Assembly (NCBI RefSeq): GCF_029852145.1
Contig: NC_079969.1
Location: forward strand, 8,184,001 to 8,248,000
DNA length: 64,000 nucleotides
Reading direction: 5' to 3'
Origin: Microplitis mediator
Taxonomy: Eukaryota > Arthropoda > Insecta > Hymenoptera > Braconidae
In this document: positions 46,430 through 58,031 of the stretch, one piece after another
Layout: every line of letters begins with the position of its first letter
Position numbering within the stretch: the first letter of the stretch is position 1
Notes under the pieces: model-generated
Seen by the model: only the letters and a program-made list of their open reading frames with translations
Databases searched by the model: none
What the model was told of the DNA's origin: nothing
Program-made: the position numbers and the translations under genes

Positions 46430-46691
46430 TTAAACATTTGGTGACACATGTAACTGAAAATAATAATTAAACCTTTTGATAATTATAATTACACATACGA
46501 CAATGATAATAAATAATAAAATAAATATTAAAATTAAAATTTACCTCGGCCACGTGCTTCGTTTGCTTATTTGTCCTCAAACTGGATGACAGGTTCATCA
46601 AAAGTTTGAAGCAAAAGACCATTATTAAGGCCATTGCAGCAGTAATTAGAAGAGGAATCATCGCGTAGTACAAATTATCAAACATCTCCAT
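46430..46691 (-). CDS. Small single-pass membrane protein M1 (56 aa)
   Basis: Exon 46545-46691 encodes MEMFDNLYYAM, a membrane helix (IPLLITAAMALIMVFCFKLL) and a basic tail (RTNKQTKHVAE). A GAG|GTAAAT donor joins in phase 0 to a 24-bp terminal exon 46430-46453 (LHVSPNV, stop) after TTTTCAG. The second exon is inferred from splice signals only; read-through gives a longer AT-rich tail. First of a run of minus-strand microprotein genes. Family not recognised. Confidence 0.55.
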
Positions 46692-47062
46692 TTTTTAATT
46701 ATTTTTATATATTAATTTATAACTTATTATTTGGATTGGCAGAACACTGCAGTATATTTTAAATATGTATATAAATCTGTAGTCTTGTTTAGGTCTGAAG
46801 ACTAAACGAAAATAAAATGGCTCCTTGTTACTTGATATTTAATATTCAATATTTGCTAATTACTATAGCAATTAAGGGAATATAGATATTTTAAATCGAA
46901 ATCCGGTTTCCGGTTTTAAATTTTCAGGTATAAAAGTTTAAGGTATTTTTAATTTTCTAAGGTCTAATTTACAATAAATGAATAAGTTATATATACTTAT
47001 ATTTATATTTATATTTACATTTATATATATACTTGGTATATTTATTCAACATATATTTGATC

Positions 47063-48490
47063 TCATGCATCTTCTATGGTAATAAATACCTGAAAATGAA
47101 AGAAGAATTTATTAACTAATTTAAATTAAATTAAAATTATCTTTTTCGGGTAAAGAATATAATGTTTAAATATATCTGACTCATATATATGTTCATATAA
47201 GAGGATTTGTCCATTAAAACGGTTCATGTGCGATGGTTTTTTTTTTTCTTCCCTAATAAAGAGAATGTTGTTTTAGTAAAAGGAAAACATTACTAACAAG
47301 TTTGAATTCTTAATTTAAATTTAAAGTACGCGCGATTTTGTTTAAAATATTTTTAGTTTGAAACACAAGTGAATTTAATAACTTTTTTTTAAACTTTATA
47401 ATACTCAGCCGCTATTAATAATATCAAAGTGCTGTTTAAAATAAATTTGTGGAAAATTTAATGGTTTTCAAAAGTGTCGGAATTAACTTTACTGTAACTC
47501 GAGTTGTCTCACTTGTGTTCGTTAGGAAGGTCAATTTTTATATGAAATTTACCTTTTTTCGTTTGCAGAGCGTAAACTAGTAAAAGTACAATAAAAATGT
47601 TCAAGAAAATTTTGTAGGAAATTGAATTCTCTTGACAAAAAGTCCTATGAGTCAAAATGCTAAAGTCGATAGTTTACAAGTTACAGATATTTTAGTAATT
47701 TTGCAAATAAAAATTTAATAACTTTTCTTTTAATGAAGACATTTCATTTTTGAAATTTTTAGAATGTCTGTAACTCGTAAACTATCGACTTTAGCGTTTT
47801 GACTCATAGGACTTTTTTTCACGAGAATTCAATTTCCTACAAAATTCTCCTGAACATTTTTATTGTATTTTTACTAGTTTATGCTCTGCAAGCGAAAAAA
47901 GGTAAATTTCATATAAAAATTGACTTTCTCAACGAACAAAAGTGAGACAACTCGAGTTACAGTAAAGTTACTTCCGGCACTTTTAAAAACCATTAAATTT
48001 CCTACAAATTTCTTTCAAACAGCACTTTGATATTATTAACAGCGGCTGAGTATTATAAAGTTTAAAAAAAAGTTATTTGATTCACTTGTATTTCAAACTA
48101 AAAATATTTTAAACAAAATCGCGCGTACTTTAAATTTAAATTAAGAATTCAAACTTGTTAGTAATGTTTTTCTTTAAGTAAAACAATAGTATGTACTTAT
48201 AATACATGAATATTTTCTCATAATCTTTCATATATCTCTATATGGTTCAAAATTGTCTAAATTAATAATAATAATAATAATAATAAAACAGCATTAATTA
48301 GTAATATATAAATTAAGTACGTTACCTCCGGTTTATTTGCTGATTTAATAATTTTATTTAAAAAACCGTCTCCATGAGGGGAAATAATTTTGTCACGAAC
48401 ATAATACCAAAAAAAAATTAATAAACCCAAATAAGCGGCAAAGAAAATTGCCAAAACAACTGCCAGTTCAATGCTCAGTACTGGAAGCAT
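47063..48490 (-). CDS. Small single-pass membrane protein M2 (63 aa)
   Basis: Exon 48326-48490 encodes a helix (LAVVLAIFFAAYLGLLIFFW) and a polar part (YVRDKIISPHGDGFLNK, KSANKPE). Donor GAG|GTAACG, phase 0. A 27-bp terminal exon 47063-47089 after CATTTTCAG supplies VFITIEDA and stop. The layout (one helix exon plus a tiny phase-0 last exon) mirrors M1. A 0.9-kb fold-back element fills the intron. Function unknown; the short last exon is a prediction. Confidence 0.55.
47266..48187. mobile_element. Long fold-back element in M2 intron
   Basis: Arms of about 420 bp, from TTGTTTTAGTAAAA...AACATTACTAACAAGTTTG to CAAACTTGTTAGTAATGTTT. The arms include ATCGCGCGTACTTTAAATTT and AACTCGAGTTACAGTAAAGT on both sides. 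Superfamily unclear; no clean target duplication found. Confidence 0.75.
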
Positions 48491-49447
48491 TTTACTTATT
48501 TATTAATTTATTAATTCACTCATATATTGATTTAATTATGTATATATTCTATTATCTTAGAGCTGAAATTCGTGGCTGAACTCTTCGAGTTAAAAAAATA
48601 AATTAATAAATTCTAAACAAGTCGATGTTAATATTTGGCTTGTTATGAATGTATATTCAAATTATTGTTACTGAATATTGATAAGAAATTTTAATCAACC
48701 TCATGCGATAATAATGAAAGCCGTAATTAGTAAAATTAATGATAATTTAAAAATTATCTTTGATCGTAAAAAGGAATACTAAAAATTTACAGTCAAACTA
48801 TTGGATTTGTGATAAAATTTATAGATATCTTTTTTGTAGAAAATTTAATATCCTACAAAATTGTACTCATATATTTTTATCATATCTTTGATGGTTTAGA
48901 CAGAATTTCGATTTAAATTCAAATGCAAAAAAATGTTGCGAAATTTTGAAAAATATATATTTTATAAATAAATGACTCTAGTGTCTAAACTATCGAATTT
49001 ATGGATATATTTTTTGTAGGAAATTAAATTTTCTACAAAATTGTATTGAATGATTTTTATCGTATCTCTTACAGTTTAGTGACAATTTAAATTTTAAAAA
49101 ATAAAACGACCAGAAAAATATAAAAATTATTTTGAAATAAAACTAAAATAAAATTTATGATAAATAAATATGTGATTTAATAATAAATAATAAGAATATA
49201 ATCTTAAAAATAAATGTATTACAACATTTATTATTTTTATTACAAAATGATTATGTAAACATTAAAATATATAATAATTATATTTTATAAACAATAAATT
49301 TGTTATTTAAAAAAAATATTTATAAAATTGAAATTTGTACACTATTATAAAATAACATTATTATTATATTAACACAATTATTCATTATCATAATTATTAT
49401 TTCTGCTGGACTAGATTATTATTATTATTATTATTTTCATAAATTAT
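48491..49447. other. Spacer with two direct repeats
   Basis: A unit of about 110 bp (CTATCGAATTTATGGATAT..., TTTTTTGTAGGAAATTAAAT) occurs twice in direct order at about 48795-48905 and 48985-49085. It resembles fold-back arm sequence. The rest is AT-rich. Confidence 0.45.
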
Positions 49448-50323
49448 TTAATCACACCCTCCAGCGTCACATCCTCCAGCATCACATCCACCAAAATCTG
49501 CAGTCAAGTCACATCCTCCTGCATAATAATGTCCCGGATCAAAGTAATGATCATTATTTTGGGCAATTATGTGACTTATTTGAAAATTTAAATTTGCTGT
49601 ATTAAAATCATCGTATTCGTCTATTGTGATGCCTAAAAATTTATTAAAATTAATATTTTAATTACTTGAAAAATAATTTATATGATAATTATTATGGTTT
49701 GAAGTTTAAATTATAATAACCCGTGTAAAAAAAATTTTCGTTCATAATGAATTTAGATCTGAATTTCATGTCGAAACTCAGAGCGAGACACAAATATAAC
49801 TTTCATCATGAATTTACTCCAACTTTTCGTCTAGTAAATCAGTACCAATTATAAAATTAATTTATTATGTCTTTGAATTGGACTTGTGATGACTTCGATA
49901 GAAACTTGACTGATTTTTTACTGAATTAAACCTTTTGTCAAATTTATCAATTCAGAAATTACCAATAAACTTCTTCTATCAAATACTTGATTTACGTAAA
50001 TCAGTTTTGGTTGTAAAATTAATTTAGTGAATGAACTACTGATCACTTGGATTGAAATTTTATTGAGTCATAATTTTGAAGTGATTAAAGTTCTTGATAA
50101 AAATTCATGATGAAAAAGTCATATTTATTTATTTATTTTATTTATTTACGCCATTCGGCAATTATACATTATAGAAACAATAAGTATACAAAAAATGATA
50201 AACTAAAATAAAATTCCAAATTAAAAAACAGATAAGATCACATGGATGATAAAACAGTTCATCGAGGAAAATATAAAATAAAATAAACAGCAAAAAATAA
50301 CCAATAATAATAAATAAATATCA

Positions 50324-50400
<77 letters not shown>

Positions 50401-51958
50401 AATTTCCAACCGCTTTGCGACCAATGAAATGACCGTTATTTTGATTACAATACTAAATTTCTAGCTGCACTTTTAAATTTGTTAGCTGAAACATCGAAAA
50501 TATCGATCTCAGGTGCAATTTCATTGACTAACTTCGATATCCTATACAGCGGAGCTCGCGTGGAGTAACGCGTTTTAACTTTCGGGACCACAAGTACTCT
50601 TGATGTTCTCACTTTAATGTTAGGCACCACGAACTTGAACTGACTATTTGTGTCACGATCTGAGTTTCGAGATGAAATTTATATCTAAATTCATTATGAA
50701 CAATAATTTTTTACACGGGAATGCTCGTATTTTATCATGCATGCATGATGAAATATGACCATTGATACATCATAATATTTAGTATTATGATAAAGCATCA
50801 TTACATATGATAATGCATGATCATGATCATGTATAACATCATGTATATAATTACTTTTGTATTATTCTGCATGATGTAATCATGATCATGTAAAATAAAA
50901 TAATTATTCATCATTGCACATGATCATGATCATGTATACCATCATGCATATGATCATTTTTATAATATTATGCATGGTGTGATACATCATCGTATAAATG
51001 ATGACGATCATGTATATCACGGTCATGTATGATGATTCATCATTATACATGATAATACATGATTAGAGTCATGTGTTATCATGTATATGATCAGTTTTGT
51101 ATTATTATGCATGATGAGATACATGATCATATAATATAATGTATTGTATAATTTATTATCATGCATGATATCGTGTATCATCATGAAGAATATATGATAA
51201 TACATTATTATGAATATCATCATGCGTGATGTAATGTATGATCATATATTACTTATATATGATCATATGTGATCCTGCATGATAAAATATAAATTTATAT
51301 CTAATATTTTAATAATTAATAATAATAATAATTTTTAAAAAATCTTTTTGATTTTCTTCAAGTTTGAGAAAAAAAATTACGTAAATATAAAACGTAATTT
51401 GTTAACAAATGGTAATACCGAAAGTATTAAAAATTCAAAAATTTTAATATATTTTTAAAAACCAAAAACAATTTGTGATAATAAAAAATATATTTGACAT
51501 GCATTTAATAAATTTATTTCTTATACCTAAGGATTTTATTGGTTTATTTTAATTAAAAATTTTTTTTACTAATGATTATGATTTTCAGTATACCCTGATT
51601 AAAACAAACGATTCGAAATGATTTGCAGTGTTAAATGCCCATAAAAAGGGAGATTCAAAAGTATTCAAATATTAAAAAGTATTTAAAATTTTTTTTTATA
51701 ATCGATTTCATTCTTTTTATCGTCAATATTCCCATGATAAAACTATATATAATAGTAATGATAATAGTAATATTAAAAATGATTACCTGTATCTGTTTTA
51801 CTATAATCATAATTTTTATTGTTTTTTTTTTTATTCTTAATATCTTTCGGTAAAAGTTTATTTTCACAGTATTGAGCGCAGTATAATACTATGGTTATTG
51901 TTAAAACAATAATAATCAGAACTCCAAATAAAATGAGCAGTAATTGGAAATAATTCAT
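49448..51958 (-). CDS. TM-GCD protein A (118 aa)
   Basis: Exon 51787-51958 encodes MNYFQ, a long helix (LLLILFGVLIIIVLTITIVL), YCAQYCEN and a Lys/Asn-rich stretch. Donor ACAG|GTAATC, phase 1. Exon 49448-49632 (acceptor TTTTTAG) gives an Asp/Tyr/His-rich segment (IDEYDDFN, NNDHYFDPGHYYAGG) and a tail with four GGCD-type units (AGGCDLTADFGGCDAGGCD) ending in Asp. The 2.15-kb intron is filled by a TA-flanked MITE, a LINE tail and an ATGATCATG array. One-helix topology with an extra-membrane Gly-Cys-Asp tail is shared with proteins B and C. Not recognised as any known family; metal binding or disulfide cross-linking is conceivable but unproven. Confidence 0.65.
50118..50645 (-). mobile_element. 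Truncated LINE 3' end (jockey-like)
   Basis: On the minus strand, the last about 60 codons read TSRVLVVPKVKTRYSTRAPL, YRISKLVNEIAPEIDIFDVS and FKSAARNLVL, the arrangement seen at the C-terminus of non-LTR reverse-transcriptase polyproteins. A 3' UTR with a (TA)n run and an (AAATA)n-like tail at about 50118-50150 follows. It is 5'-truncated and defective. Confidence 0.6.
50323..50396. repeat. (AT)n microsatellite
   Basis: About 74 bp of AT dinucleotides inside the LINE 3' region. Confidence 0.95.
50735..51285. repeat. ATGATCATG / CATGCATGATG array
   Basis: Degenerate repeats of ATGATCATGTATAACATCATG with TTTTGTATTATTATGCATGATG spacers in the intron of protein A. A sister of the ATATGATCATATA arrays, with more CATG. 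Confidence 0.7.
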
Positions 51959-52171
51959 TATTCTATATCAAATAATAAATAAAATTGAAATTTTTATTGG
52001 CAGTGTTTGGGTACTTTGAAATATTTCTACTACGATGTGCCATTTTTATATTGATCTGTTTATTCAAAATATTCGTACCTACCAACCTTACAGACTACAA
52101 AAATTTTCATAGTCAAAAGAGCAGTTTTGACATTTAATTGACACCGGTAGTTTTTTTGAAAATAAACTGAC

Positions 52172-53309
52172 TTGAGCAATAACGTGATTCAACATAGACG
52201 TCATTTTGATAAAATTGAGTTTAAAAATTTAAAACTATTTTTAATAAAATTTAACTCGAAATTAGGGCACAAATTGATTCCCAGTGTTTTTATTAATCAT
52301 GTTCAACAAAAAAAATATAATAGTTTGAGGATCTAAAATAAACAGATCCATAAAAAATCAACTAAAATTTTGTATTACGAAATATAAAATAGCGAATCTA
52401 ATTATCAAAAATGTTTCATAAGACTTGACTCGGTTTTGCAAAATTACTAATCGTACTTGTCTATTAAATCCAATTAATCTCAAGTAACTTGACACTGTAC
52501 TGCTAAAATAATTACAGCAGAAATATTGTAGCGTAAAAAGTTAATTACAAAAAAATTAAAGACTTGTAATAAGAAAAGTTTATTTATTATTTGTTGCAAT
52601 AACGTAGCAAATTACTTGAATTTTAATTCTAGTTAATGACTGGCCCTCTGCAATCTAGTATTTAAACTCCTGTTACTTAACTCGATTTTACAAAAATTTT
52701 TATCCCAGATAATTTATTTGTGTCAATAATTTTTTTTATTTTTTGATTTATAAAATTTTTTTTAACGCCAGATTACTCACAAAATTTTTTGAATTACTTA
52801 CTGCCACCAGTTACCGATGAATCTTTACGTAATGGATGTCTTTGACGTCTTTCTTTATATTTATTTAACATTTTATATAAATTCATATATAATAAATATA
52901 TTTATAATAATTATATTAATTAATTAATTATTAATAATTAATATAAAATTATTATTTTTATTCATTTTTATAACTTGGAGACTGATTTTTAGCGAAATTT
53001 TAAATTGAAATTTAAAAAAGTTTATCTACTATTTGTTGCAATAACGTAGCAAATTACTTGAATTTTAATTCTAGTTAATTACTGGCCCTCTGCAATCTTG
53101 TATTTAAACTCAAGTTACTTAACTCGATTTTACAAAAATTTTTATCTCAGATAATTTATTTCTGACAATTTTTTAAAATCTGTGATTTTAAAAAAATTCT
53201 TTTGAAAGCCAAGCTACTCGAAAATAATTTCTGAGTTACTATGGAACCGTTTGGTACAAAAATATTAAAAATCAAATTTCAGTCGATTGACACGTTATCG
53301 CTTATCTAC
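52172..53309. mobile_element. Three-copy TIR element, copy 3
   Basis: Highly similar to the EXD2-intron copy without its nested elements, so it shows their empty sites. Right end CACGTTATCGCTTATCTAC. The left end is eroded (GAGCAATAACGTG). It holds the two internal repeats and the 70-bp exon-like segment. Confidence 0.75.
52802..52871 (-). other. 70-bp exon-like segment, second copy
   Basis: Identical over 70 of 70 bases to 6073-6142, again ATG-initiated on the minus strand and followed by a GTAAGT donor. Confidence 0.45.
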
Positions 53310-53529
53310 GCCCGTACATATTAATTTTTGAATTAAAGAATAGATTAAATACAAAAAATTTTCCTTTTATTGTCATTTTTTTTAACAAATATCACTAGCA
53401 TAAAAAAATATATAATCAAAATTTATATAATACATAAATTATAATTGACAAAAAAAGTACTTGAGGTATTCATTATTGGCATATATATTTATCAAAATGC
53501 AGTAATTAATTTTTCTATAGACGATTTTT

Positions 53530-53788
53530 TCAGTGGATAACTGCAATGACTGGAGAAGCAGCTAAAAAAAATGCGAAATAAAAAATTTGAAAATAAAAAT
53601 CATTACATATAATTAAGTTATAAATAATAATAATAACCTGCTTGCATATTAGTGAGATCAGTAAAATTCGATCTACTCCATCCTTGATCAGTACAACAAT
53701 TTATATAAATAATATATCCCATTACTGATATATAACATATCGCGACTGTAGTTAGCAGAACTATATAAATCGTTGAGATGTCCGTCAT
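53530..53788 (-). CDS. Small single-pass membrane protein D (60 aa)
   Basis: Exon 53638-53788 encodes MTDIST, a helix (IYIVLLTTVAICYISVMGYI), INCCTDQGWSRSNFTD and ends CAAGCAG|GTTATT in phase 1. After TTTTTTAG a 32-bp exon 53530-53561 adds AASPVIAVIH and stop. The juxtamembrane CC and phase-1 intron are as in neighbouring proteins A-C, but there is no Gly/Cys tail. Confidence 0.55.
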
Positions 53789-54061
53789 TTTTTAGTTACA
53801 GTTTAATAATTATTTATTATTTTAAATTTATCGGCGCTTTGAGATTTAAATTTCTATAATTTTATTTTTTTTTTCATTAGTATTATTATTACATTACTTA
53901 TAAAAATAATTATTATATTTGTATATATATATATATTAGTATATACATATATGTTAGTTTACATTTTTCTGATGATATTTACACGTGAACTACTTGTTTT
54001 GCAATCTGCTAAATTTTTACGGAGTCTAGAGCATTATAGTAGACATATATATATTGTATAT

Positions 54062-54171
54062 ATAATAGGACCCATAGACAAAATATACCTTCATATATAT
54101 AATACCACAGATACATATACACACACATATATTTATATATAAAGGTATATTTTGTCAATGGGTCCTATTAT
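54062..54171. repeat. 110-bp hairpin around an AT core
   Basis: ATAATAGGACCCATAGACAA at the left and TTGTCAATGGGTCCTATTAT at the right pair with one mismatch, continuing with AATATACCTT / AAGGTATATT. MITE-like; lies just upstream of gene D. Confidence 0.75.
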
Positions 54172-54189
54172 AAACATATGTATATATAT

Positions 54190-55420
54190 ATTGGACTGTT
54201 TCAAATAAAGGGACTGAATTTTTTTTTTTTTTTTTAAGAACATTAAAAAATCGAGTATCTTAAAACATAGCGACAGTTAAAATTTGAGCTCTTAATATTG
54301 ATAAGAGGGGTCTGAACTTTTTTCTCTATCACACTCAAGTCGACGAACGATACTATCCTTGTTGCACTTGCACAGTAAACGAAAACTGTTCACATTTTTT
54401 TTTTAAACAGATGAATATTTTTTAAAAATGAAAACCTAGATTGCTAGATTATAAAATAATGCATCAAGTCTCGTTTTAATTTTGCGTTTAGAGGATTTTT
54501 TTAAGAGAAAAATTTGGACAGAAATTACTATAGACCCTCTTAAGAGGTGGCTGTTTATAATTTTCTATTTTTTATTCAGTAAGATGAGAAAAATTTCATA
54601 ATTTTCGAACAAATAAAGATACTGAAAAATTATATCGAAAGATTTTGTGCAAATTTACTGGTCTACAAAAAAGGTCTATGATTTTGGTATAAATTGGACC
54701 ATTCAAAAAATATCCAAGGTCAAAGTTTGATACAATTCAAGGAGCTTGTTTTTGCACGTTCTGAATTTTATAACATGTCAGCCAATGAGAATTCAGAAAT
54801 ATTCAATACGTGTTTTAGTAGAAAATTGAATGCTCTACAAAGGTGTGATTTTAAATTTTTGAAAATGTAACCATTGCTAAGATATTTGCTCCCAAAAATC
54901 AGACTGAAAATTTGAATATTTCTCAATCCTGAAGATGATGTTATTTTTTTATCACTTTAAAATTCACATTATCATTCTTCGAAGCTCACGTTGTTAAAAA
55001 CATAGTAAAAAATAATTTTTACAAACTCAAAAAGACTAACCATTTTATTTTTCATTTAAATTTTAATTGGAAATTAAAAATAAAAATAATTACAATTAAA
55101 TGTTATTTTATAAAAACAAATAAAAATATTTAATCGATAATTTTTACAATTTTTTATCTCAAAAAATAAAATTAAAATTTCAAATTCACTAAATTATCTT
55201 GTCTCTTTCGTTAAATTTATTAAAAAATCAATAACTCATTTGCTATAACAAATAAAATTTTAGCTTTCGATTTTCTGGACTTTATGTAATTTTGTGCCAT
55301 TCAAAATTAAATTTCATAGCTGTCCCATTTTACTCTGTATCTAATATCCCTTAAAAACGGATACTAATAACAATAAACAATTCATCAAAATAAAACATTA
55401 TTTTATCATATTAATTTTAA
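54190..55420. other. Spacer with possible fold-back arm
   Basis: TTGGACTGTTTCAAATAAAG at about 54190 looks like a fold-back terminus, and inner text (CTACAAAAAAGGTCTATG) resembles arms of the hAT-like elements, but no matching right end was found. The rest is AT-rich and featureless. Confidence 0.35.
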
Positions 55421-55505
55421 GGCCTCTTATTTTACTGCAAACGTCTTGACTTTGACTCTAGATCCTCTAGATCTTGGAGATGAGAATGAACATAAATTAT
55501 GCACT

Positions 55506-55731
55506 TGAAAATCGGATCGTTTTTTGTGGAACAAAAATAAAAAAATTTATATAATTTGAATTCTGACTGCTTAAGGTGACATAAGGGATAGTTGAAGGTG
55601 ACCTTTAATTTTTGGCTGACATACTAGCACCTATGCAAAATATTTCAAAAATCAAGATCCAGTAGATTGTTTACTTTTCATTTCATTTTTTTACTTTCAT
55701 TCCGCGAAAAACGTTCCGATTTTCAGGTACA
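55506..55731. mobile_element. ~230-bp MITE, relative of 6469-6700
   Basis: Shares AACAAAAATAAAAAAATTTAT, TTTTTGGCTGACATACTA and CGTTCCGATTTTCAGGTACA with the element nested in EXD2 intron 1. The left end is CTTGAAAATCGGATCGTTTT. Confidence 0.65.
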
Positions 55732-55862
55732 TGATAAATTTTACAAAAGTTTAATTATTAATAGACAAAATAATTTTTTTACAAATTCCATTGTATCCTT
55801 GGCTTTAAATATATATATATATATACATATATATATTAGGTACTCATATTACTTACATATAT

Positions 55863-56582
55863 TTAATCACAACTACCTCCGCCACCACCACCTCCAGAAT
55901 CACCACCTCCAGAATCACCACCTCCAGTATCACCACCTCCAGAATCGCAACCTCCAGTATTTCCACTACTGCAATGTCCATTATCTACATTACTAGTATC
56001 GCAATGACTAATACCATGATGCGATGACGACGTATGATGATATCCTGATACTGAATCATTATAATTATCACTTATATACGCAGTAGAATTATGATCATCA
56101 TATATATTTGTTGTACCAAAACCATATACGTGATCATCATTTGAGAAAGCTTAAAAAAAAATTTAATTAGTTAATAAAACATGATACTGAAGTTAGCAGA
56201 CGTCTAATAATTTTTTGATTTTTTTTTAGAAGATAAAACATTAAAAAAAAATTATTTTTAAAAATTGCACCTGTAGTTTTTTAAATTTTCTACATGTGCA
56301 TATTTTTATATTATTTTTTTTGCAATTGATTTATTGAAAAACAAAAATTCAAAAATTTTAAAATGTCTGCTAACTTCAGGATTATTAATAAAACTCATAC
56401 TTATGCATAAATTAAAAATAATAAATATATATGTATATATGTTTATATACATTACCTGTTTGATTGTTTATATGATTTGATCTATTATCTCCACAATTTT
56501 GAAAAATTAGTCTTAGAATAAAAATAACAATTGTTATAAATATCAGTGAAAATATAAAAATAAATATATAAATATATTCCAT
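55863..56582 (-). CDS. TM-GCD protein B (137 aa)
   Basis: Exon 56456-56582: MEYIY, helix (FIFIFSLIFITIVIFILRLIF), QNCGDNRSNHINNQT, donor ACAG|GTAATG, phase 1. Exon 55863-56149 (acceptor TTTTTTTAAG): AFSNDDHVYGF, DDHNSTAYISDNYND, His/Ser-rich part, HCDTSNVDNGHCSSG, then repeats TGGCDSGGGDTGGGDSGGGD, a Gly7 run and SCD end. The tail DNA is a 15-bp minisatellite (TCTGGAGGTGGTGAT). Close relative of protein C 4.9 kb away in a tandem duplication; more distant from A. A 205-bp MITE sits in its intron. Unrecognised family. Confidence 0.7.
56181..56385. mobile_element. Mutator-like ~200-bp MITE, copy 4 (9-bp TSD)
   Basis: Best-preserved copy: ATGATACTGAAGTTAGCAGA to TCTGCTAACTTCAGGATTAT with exact 9-bp duplication TAATAAAAC on both sides (56172-56180, 56386-56394). 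It lies in the intron of protein B and is missing from the 71-bp intron of protein C, so it came after the duplication. Confidence 0.9.
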
Positions 56583-57142
56583 TATTATTTTACAATAAAA
56601 TAATAAATCTGTAATGATATAATTTTTGTTGAGTATATTTTTTATTTTTAAATACTTGATCGGTAATGTTGTTATTGGTTACATATTTATATCATTTCAT
56701 ACACATATATATATATATGTACACATAAACCTACATACATGTATATATATATACCCGAATAGCCGGCGGGTTATTTTTTCGTAGTGTGTTTGTATTTATG
56801 TATTTATTGTGGTCCAGTAAGAGAATAGACCTCGGAAATTGCTCCCACTACCGAACATTTGTGAACTGCGCATGCGTACAGAAAAGTAGGAGAACATTTA
56901 ACACATAAAACATCCAGAGTGGGAGTAAAAACCGACGACACCCGAAGTGCAATCTCTTGTTGGGATGACAATATGTACTGAATTTTTTGGACTTTTGAAA
57001 ATTTTGAAAACGTTCTGATAAATTCTAAAATATTTGAAATTTGAATATCACTTGAAATTAATTTTTATTGTTATAGAATATTTTGTGATCGGATTTTTCC
57101 GATCATTTTCATGTAATTTAAGACTTTTGTCTAGGTATATAT
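56583..57142. other. Upstream of protein B
   Basis: Holds a less AT-rich patch at 56755-56960 (AGCCGGCGGG, GAACTGCGCATGCGTACAG) absent from the duplicate near protein C. It might be a promoter or an old insertion. Confidence 0.35.
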
Positions 57143-57680
57143 TAGGCTGTATCAAAAAAACCGACTATTTTTTTTTTCTTCATTATATCGAAAATATTGT
57201 TGGAAATGACGAAAAAAAAATACTGTGAAAGTTTGAGCTGTTAATATTAATATTAACAGCTGCCGCGTTGCACTTTTCTATTTTCCATAAGAATAACATA
57301 GGAAAATTTTTTTTTACGACTTCTGATTTTTATAAGTAGCTAACGATGCGTCATAGGAATAATTGGCAGGCATAATTTTGTAGGTAATTGAATGCTCTAC
57401 AAAAAAAGTTTCTTATCATTTTTTGATAAATCTATTTGTTCAAAAGTTATTTGAGGTTGAAGTCGGATTCATATTAAATTTTGAGATCTTTTTACTTTTC
57501 CGGCGAAACTATCAGACCTATCACAAAATATCATTGGATCTTTTTTGTAGACAATTTTATTCCCTACAAGTTATTTCCTATAAAGTTTTTTTGAATTCCC
57601 CATTGTTTTCTAGTTATTTTTATTTTAATGTGAAGCTTATAGAAAAATAGTCTTCTGATCGATTTGAAGAGCTTGATATA
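57143..57680. mobile_element. Half of a hAT-like fold-back element
   Basis: Starts TAGGCTGTATCAAAAAAACC. The first about 100 bp match the 32247-33293 element (GGAAATGACGAAAAAAAATA); the rest matches the right arm of 21054-21824 (GGTTGAAGTCG, AACTATCAGACCTATCACAA). It ends where the palindrome axis should be, so only one arm is left. Confidence 0.75.
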
Positions 57681-57821
57681 TAAATATATCAAAATTCTTT
57701 ATGTTGAATACTAGTTGGGTAGAAATAAATGTATATTAATTCATTACATTGATAGAATTATAAATAATGAAGGCCATTTTCTTTTATTTTACAAAATTTT
57801 ATTTTATAAAAAAATGTCAAA

Positions 57822-58031
57822 ATGAATTTTAAAAAAAATTTTCTTATTCATATATATAGAGACTACAATATTTCTTTAATGTCATACATATTAGTCTTTG
57901 TTATTTTGGTTACCTTGGAATTAATTCATTCTGCCCAAAAAATTAGTTCATATGATGGAAGAAAAAAAGTCCCGCCAAAATTTGAACCTAATCCAATAAG
58001 TATAATCTGTCCCTCAAATTTACTATATTAA
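57822..58031 (+). CDS. Doubtful small secreted peptide
   Basis: A 69-codon frame; from the inner Met it reads MSYILVFVILVTLELIHSAQ, like a signal peptide, then KISSYDGRKKVPPKFEPNP and IICPSNLLY. The corresponding place in the duplicate (about 61994) has stop codons, so the frame is not kept. May be chance. Confidence 0.25.
   Translation: MNFKKNFLIHIYRDYNISLMSYILVFVILVTLELIHSAQKISSYDGRKKVPPKFEPNPISIICPSNLLY

Larger units (their letters stand above)
49720..50719. mobile_element. MITE with CCCGTGTAAAAA ends, holding a LINE
   Basis: Ends CCCGTGTAAAAAAAATTTTC and ATTTTTTACACGGG; arms share CATAATGAATTTAGAT, CGAAACTC and GACACAAATA with their inverse. The termini match 28456-29036, but flanks are AA/AA, not TA. 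A LINE 3' fragment sits inside at about 50118-50645. Confidence 0.65.
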
